From positions 1-8,341 of the forward strand of contig JAMPFE010000079.1 of the NCBI GenBank assembly GCA_023664705.1: 8,341 nucleotides of DNA. Direction: 5' to 3'. A program made the position numbers and the translations under genes. The notes below the pieces were generated by a model. The model had not been told where the DNA came from and made no database searches. It saw only the letters and a list, made by a program, of their open reading frames with translations. Below are positions 7,025 to 8,341 of the stretch, in pieces (the stretch's first letter is position 1; each line of letters starts with the position of its first letter). This DNA is from Lachnospiraceae bacterium. GTDB lineage: Bacteria; Bacillota; Clostridia; Oscillospirales; Ruminococcaceae.

Positions 7025-7067
7025 CGGGACGCGGAGGTCGCGTGTTCAAATCACGTCGTCTCGACCA
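7025..7067 (+). other. tRNA-like minihelix: acceptor and T arms only, ending in CCA
   Basis: CGGGACG (7025-7031) pairs with CGTCTCG (7057-7063) as a 7-bp acceptor stem with one G-U pair. GCGTG (7040-7044) pairs with CACGT (7052-7056) as the T stem around a TTCAAAT loop (7045-7051). A discriminator A (7064) and an encoded CCA (7065-7067) complete the 3' end. Only 8 nt (CGGAGGTC) join the two 5' strands, where a tRNA has about 41 nt, so the D and anticodon arms are absent. The acceptor CGGGACG, AGGTCGC before the T stem and the CGACCA end recall bacterial tRNA-Pro, which suggests an internal deletion. It could be a decayed gene, an attachment-site remnant or a working tRNA mimic. The G-U pair falls at position 3:70. 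Confidence 0.65.
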
Positions 7068-7092
7068 GAGTCGCTAGCGACCTTTCGCTGGC

Positions 7093-7131
7093 AAAATAGG
7101 CTGATTGTTTTTGAGCAGTCAGCCTATTTTA
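7093..7131 (+). terminator. Strong intrinsic terminator, 15-bp stem
   Basis: Bases 7093-7107 pair with 7116-7130 (AAAATAGGCTGATTG against CAGTCAGCCTATTTT, one G-U pair) around a TTTTTGAG loop. The A-rich left and T-rich right ends provide a U-tract in either direction, so it could end the structured RNA on the + strand and stop minus-strand transcription as well. It isolates the nuclease gene downstream. Confidence 0.88.
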
Positions 7132-7206
7132 TTACCTTTCTTTGGAGAACTTTTCCAAGGCAAATTTTGATTGAAAACTCGTTATCTCCTCATAAATAAT
7201 ATACTC

Positions 7207-7235
7207 TTGACAAAATCCCCGAAGTGTGGTATACT
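7207..7235 (+). promoter_or_regulatory. Promoter of the nuclease gene, extended -10
   Basis: TTGACA (7207-7212) and TATACT (7230-7235) are 17 bp apart, with TGG immediately before the -10 box as an extended element. The expected transcription start is about 7241-7242, only some 15 nt before the start codon. The promoter rules out the in-frame GTG at 7224 as the translation start. Confidence 0.85.
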
Positions 7236-7240
7236 GTAGG

Positions 7241-7251
7241 AAAGGAAGTGA
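7241..7251 (+). promoter_or_regulatory. Ribosome binding site selecting TTG 7257
   Basis: AAAGGAAGTGA matches the full anti-Shine-Dalgarno complement AAAGGAGGTGA at 10 of 11 positions. Its core ends about 8 nt before TTG 7257. The GTG at 7248 lies inside this site and cannot easily use it. The site sits almost at the predicted 5' end of the mRNA. Confidence 0.7.
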
Positions 7252-7256
7252 GCGGT

Positions 7257-8051
7257 TTGGTAATACAGGACAAGGACTTGTTGGGAACATTCGAGCAGAA
7301 GAAGGCTCTGGTGGCGCAGTTTAATCTAATGGATGATACGTTCTTCTCGGTGGTTATGGAACACAACGATGCGGCGGAATATCTGTTGTCGCAGCTGCTT
7401 GGCAGGAATATTAAAATCATTGAGAACAAAACGCAGTACTCCATTCGCAATGTGGAAAGCCATTCGATAGTTCTTGACGCGCTTGTCGAGGACGATGAGC
7501 ACAACATTTACGACGTGGAAGTCCAAGTCGGCGACAAGGACAATCATGAGCGGCGAATACGATACTACCGCACGGCGATAGATTGGTCGTATCTCGAAAA
7601 GGGCAGGGACTATTCTGAACTGCCCGAGGTTTATATGATTTTCATATCGGACTTTGACCCGTTCGACATGAAAAAGGTGCATTATGAGATCACGCAAAGT
7701 GTTAAGGGAACGGATCGCAGCTATGACAGCGGGGTTCATATCCACTATTTCAACACGACGGTCAAAGATGAAACATTTTTATCGGAACTGATGCATTACC
7801 TTGCAGACAGCGACCCGGAAAGCAATCATTTCGGCGCGTTGTCGCAACAGGTAAAATATCACAAGGTACAGAACGAGGGGGTAAGTTTTATGTGTAAAGC
7901 AGTTGAAGAATATGCGGCTACAAAGAAGATTGAGGGTAAAATCGAAACGATCAAGAATATGCTCAAAGAAAATATTCCGTTTGAGGTGGCTCTTAAATGC
8001 GCGGGGCTTGATAAAGTCACTTACGACAAATTTTCTCGGGATATGCAATGA
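7257..8051 (+). CDS. Rpn-type PD-(D/E)XK nuclease ('transposase' family)
   Basis: A 264-residue protein of the PD-(D/E)XK nuclease family often annotated as a transposase (PDDEXK_2 / Rpn recombination-promoting nuclease). The hallmark N-terminus (FNLMDDTFFSVVMEH at 22-36) is followed by a helix carrying YLLSQLLG. The presumed active site is Asp74 (VLDALVEDD) and Glu88-x-Gln90 (YDVEVQV), a D...E-x-Q variant of the usual D...E-x-K. RRIRYY and the YMIFISD strand complete the core. The C-terminus is helical (KIEGKIETIKNMLKENI, then ALKCAGL), as in family members. E. coli relatives cut DNA and raise RecA-independent recombination; the same activity here is inference. Length is usual for the family and the frame is intact. 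It is monocistronic with its own promoter and terminator, next to the tRNA-like element. GTG 7248 is an alternative start. Confidence 0.88.
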   Translation: MVIQDKDLLGTFEQKKALVAQFNLMDDTFFSVVMEHNDAAEYLLSQLLGRNIKIIENKTQYSIRNVESHSIVLDALVEDDEHNIYDVEVQVGDKDNHERRIRYYRTAIDWSYLEKGRDYSELPEVYMIFISDFDPFDMKKVHYEITQSVKGTDRSYDSGVHIHYFNTTVKDETFLSELMHYLADSDPESNHFGALSQQVKYHKVQNEGVSFMCKAVEEYAATKKIEGKIETIKNMLKENIPFEVALKCAGLDKVTYDKFSRDMQ

Positions 8052-8091
8052 CGTATATTTTCGTGTGCCCTTAAAACAATGAAAAAATAAC

Positions 8092-8128
8092 CACGAGCCG
8101 AGGAAATTCGGCTCGTGATTTTGTGATT
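8092..8128 (+). terminator. Intrinsic terminator after the nuclease gene
   Basis: CACGAGCCGA (8092-8101) pairs perfectly with TCGGCTCGTG (8108-8117). A further G-U pair would close a GAAA tetraloop. An A-rich stretch precedes it and ATTTTGTGATT follows, about 40 nt after the stop codon. Confidence 0.88.
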
Positions 8129-8243
8129 AAGGCGGTTTCGGTCGGTCTGTTCGCAATCGGCGGTATAGACGATTTCCGACCTCGAACTCGTACACGTCAG
8201 TCCGCTCCAGACAGAATGTCAGCAGTTTACACAGATTATTTGA
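8129..8243. other. Intergenic stretch between facing terminators, nothing recognised
   Basis: I see no gene here. Frames are open on both strands but lack ribosome sites and run through terminator hairpins. GGTCGG (8140-8145) and CCGACC (8176-8181) form an inverted repeat, and GACA-GAA-TGTC is a small palindrome at about 8209-8219. Neither can be assigned a function. Confidence 0.4.
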
Positions 8244-8276
8244 GACAAAAGAAGAGTGTGCCTTGTCGGCACACTC
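8244..8276 (-). terminator. Probable terminator of a minus-strand gene beyond the window
   Basis: GAGTGTGCC (8254-8262) pairs with GGCACACTC (8268-8276) around TTGTC. Read on the minus strand the stem is followed by TTCTTTTGTC, a usable U-tract; on the plus strand the tail is poor. This implies a convergent gene to the right. One minus frame ends at a TGA at 8301-8299, a fitting distance before the hairpin, but only 13 codons of it are inside the window, too few to call. Confidence 0.6.
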
Positions 8277-8341
8277 CTTGCTATTGCTTTGAGTTATTTC
8301 AAGTCTCATTCCCGGGAAGAAATTGAACGTTACAATCACTT

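Larger units (their letters stand above)
6835..7131 (+). ncRNA. Candidate ~300-nt structured RNA with a tRNA-like 3' part
   Basis: A promoter and a strong terminator enclose about 300 nt with no credible ORF, and the stretch is rich in complementary segments. By eye I find GCCCGT (6858-6863) with ACGGGC (6934-6939), enclosing TCCGAGC (6871-6877) with GCTCGGA (6914-6920). A hairpin TTTCCG/CGGAAA (6960-6965/6971-6976) competes with AGCGG/CCGCT (6969-6973/6977-6981). AAAGCC/GGCTTT pairs at 6986-6991/7007-7012. A tRNA-like minihelix lies at 7025-7067, and another hairpin at 7073-7079/7086-7092 precedes the terminator. It does not match tmRNA, RNase P RNA, SRP RNA or T-box leaders by the motifs I know. 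One frame happens to be open across it, but that frame starts in the -10 region, has no ribosome site and runs through the tRNA-like part and the terminator. Function unknown. Confidence 0.55.

Noticed and set aside
6991..7067. A complete canonical tRNA gene
   Set aside because: No 5' acceptor strand complementary to CGTCTCG lies about 73 nt upstream, and no 5-bp anticodon stem with a 7-nt loop can be drawn. Only the shortened acceptor plus T arm form fits.
6835..7067. A tmRNA gene
   Set aside because: The 5' end lacks the GGGG-type acceptor strand, there is no Ala-tag reading frame ending in an ALA-type sequence, and the 3' end is CGACCA rather than the usual tmRNA ending.
6834..7199. Open reading frame of 121 codons across the structured RNA
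   Set aside because: It begins in the promoter -10 region, has no ribosome binding site and reads through the tRNA-like arm and the terminator stem. The RSRVQITSSRP-like stretch is what a tRNA 3' end gives when translated.
7224..7256. GTG 7224 or GTG 7248 as start of the nuclease gene
   Set aside because: 7224 lies between the -35 and -10 boxes, and 7248 is inside the Shine-Dalgarno sequence; TTG 7257 has correct spacing.
8123..8339. Overlapping small ORFs on both strands at the right edge
   Set aside because: Neither has a ribosome site or a recognised family, and both run through terminator-like hairpins.

Overview
The window looks like chromosomal or accessory DNA from a low-to-moderate GC Gram-positive anaerobe of the Clostridia, most likely a gut Oscillospirales/Ruminococcaceae-type bacterium. 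The reasons are family content and signal style: a DUF4367-like anti-sigma protein, LSAC/LSGC lipoproteins, a clostridial solute-binding-protein family, a PD-(D/E)XK 'transposase' of the Rpn type, AGGAGG-like ribosome binding sites, and near-consensus SigA promoters. No species can be named from the sequence alone. All genes I accept are on the + strand.

Left edge (1-1014): two 21-bp direct repeats lead directly into a DUF4367-like single-pass membrane protein (113-733). Its reading frame stays open and protein-like upstream to base 47, yet no start codon lies there, so its 5' end may be lost. A gene-poor spacer follows (734-1014).

Centre (1015-6769): a perfect-consensus extended -10 promoter drives a tightly packed four-gene operon with overlaps of 14, 4 and 4 nt. 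In order the genes are a solute-binding-protein-like lipoprotein with a PepSY-like N-terminal segment, a lipoprotein with a C-x4-C-x-H-x5-C motif, an ABC ATPase, and a 727-residue permease that is an internally duplicated ABC-2-type protein with two large extracytoplasmic loops. The overlaps predict co-translation and a shared envelope complex. No sugar-type permeases are present, so the binding protein seems attached to an export-type ABC machine rather than an importer.

Right (6770-8341): this holds the most unusual element. A complete small transcription unit has a TTGACC-17-TATACT promoter, about 300 nt of RNA with several by-eye helices and no credible ORF, and a 15-bp terminator hairpin. 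Just before the terminator lies a 43-nt tRNA-like 3' end. It has a 7-bp acceptor stem, a 5-bp T stem, a TTCAAAT loop and ACCA, but only 8 nt where the D and anticodon arms should be. It resembles a tRNA-Pro with its middle removed, and it carries a G-U pair at position 3:70. Next comes a self-contained Rpn-family nuclease gene (7257-8051) with its own promoter and terminator. The last ~220 bp hold a hairpin oriented as a terminator for a minus-strand gene beyond the window.

All structures and family calls were made by reading the sequence; no alignment, folding or database search was run.
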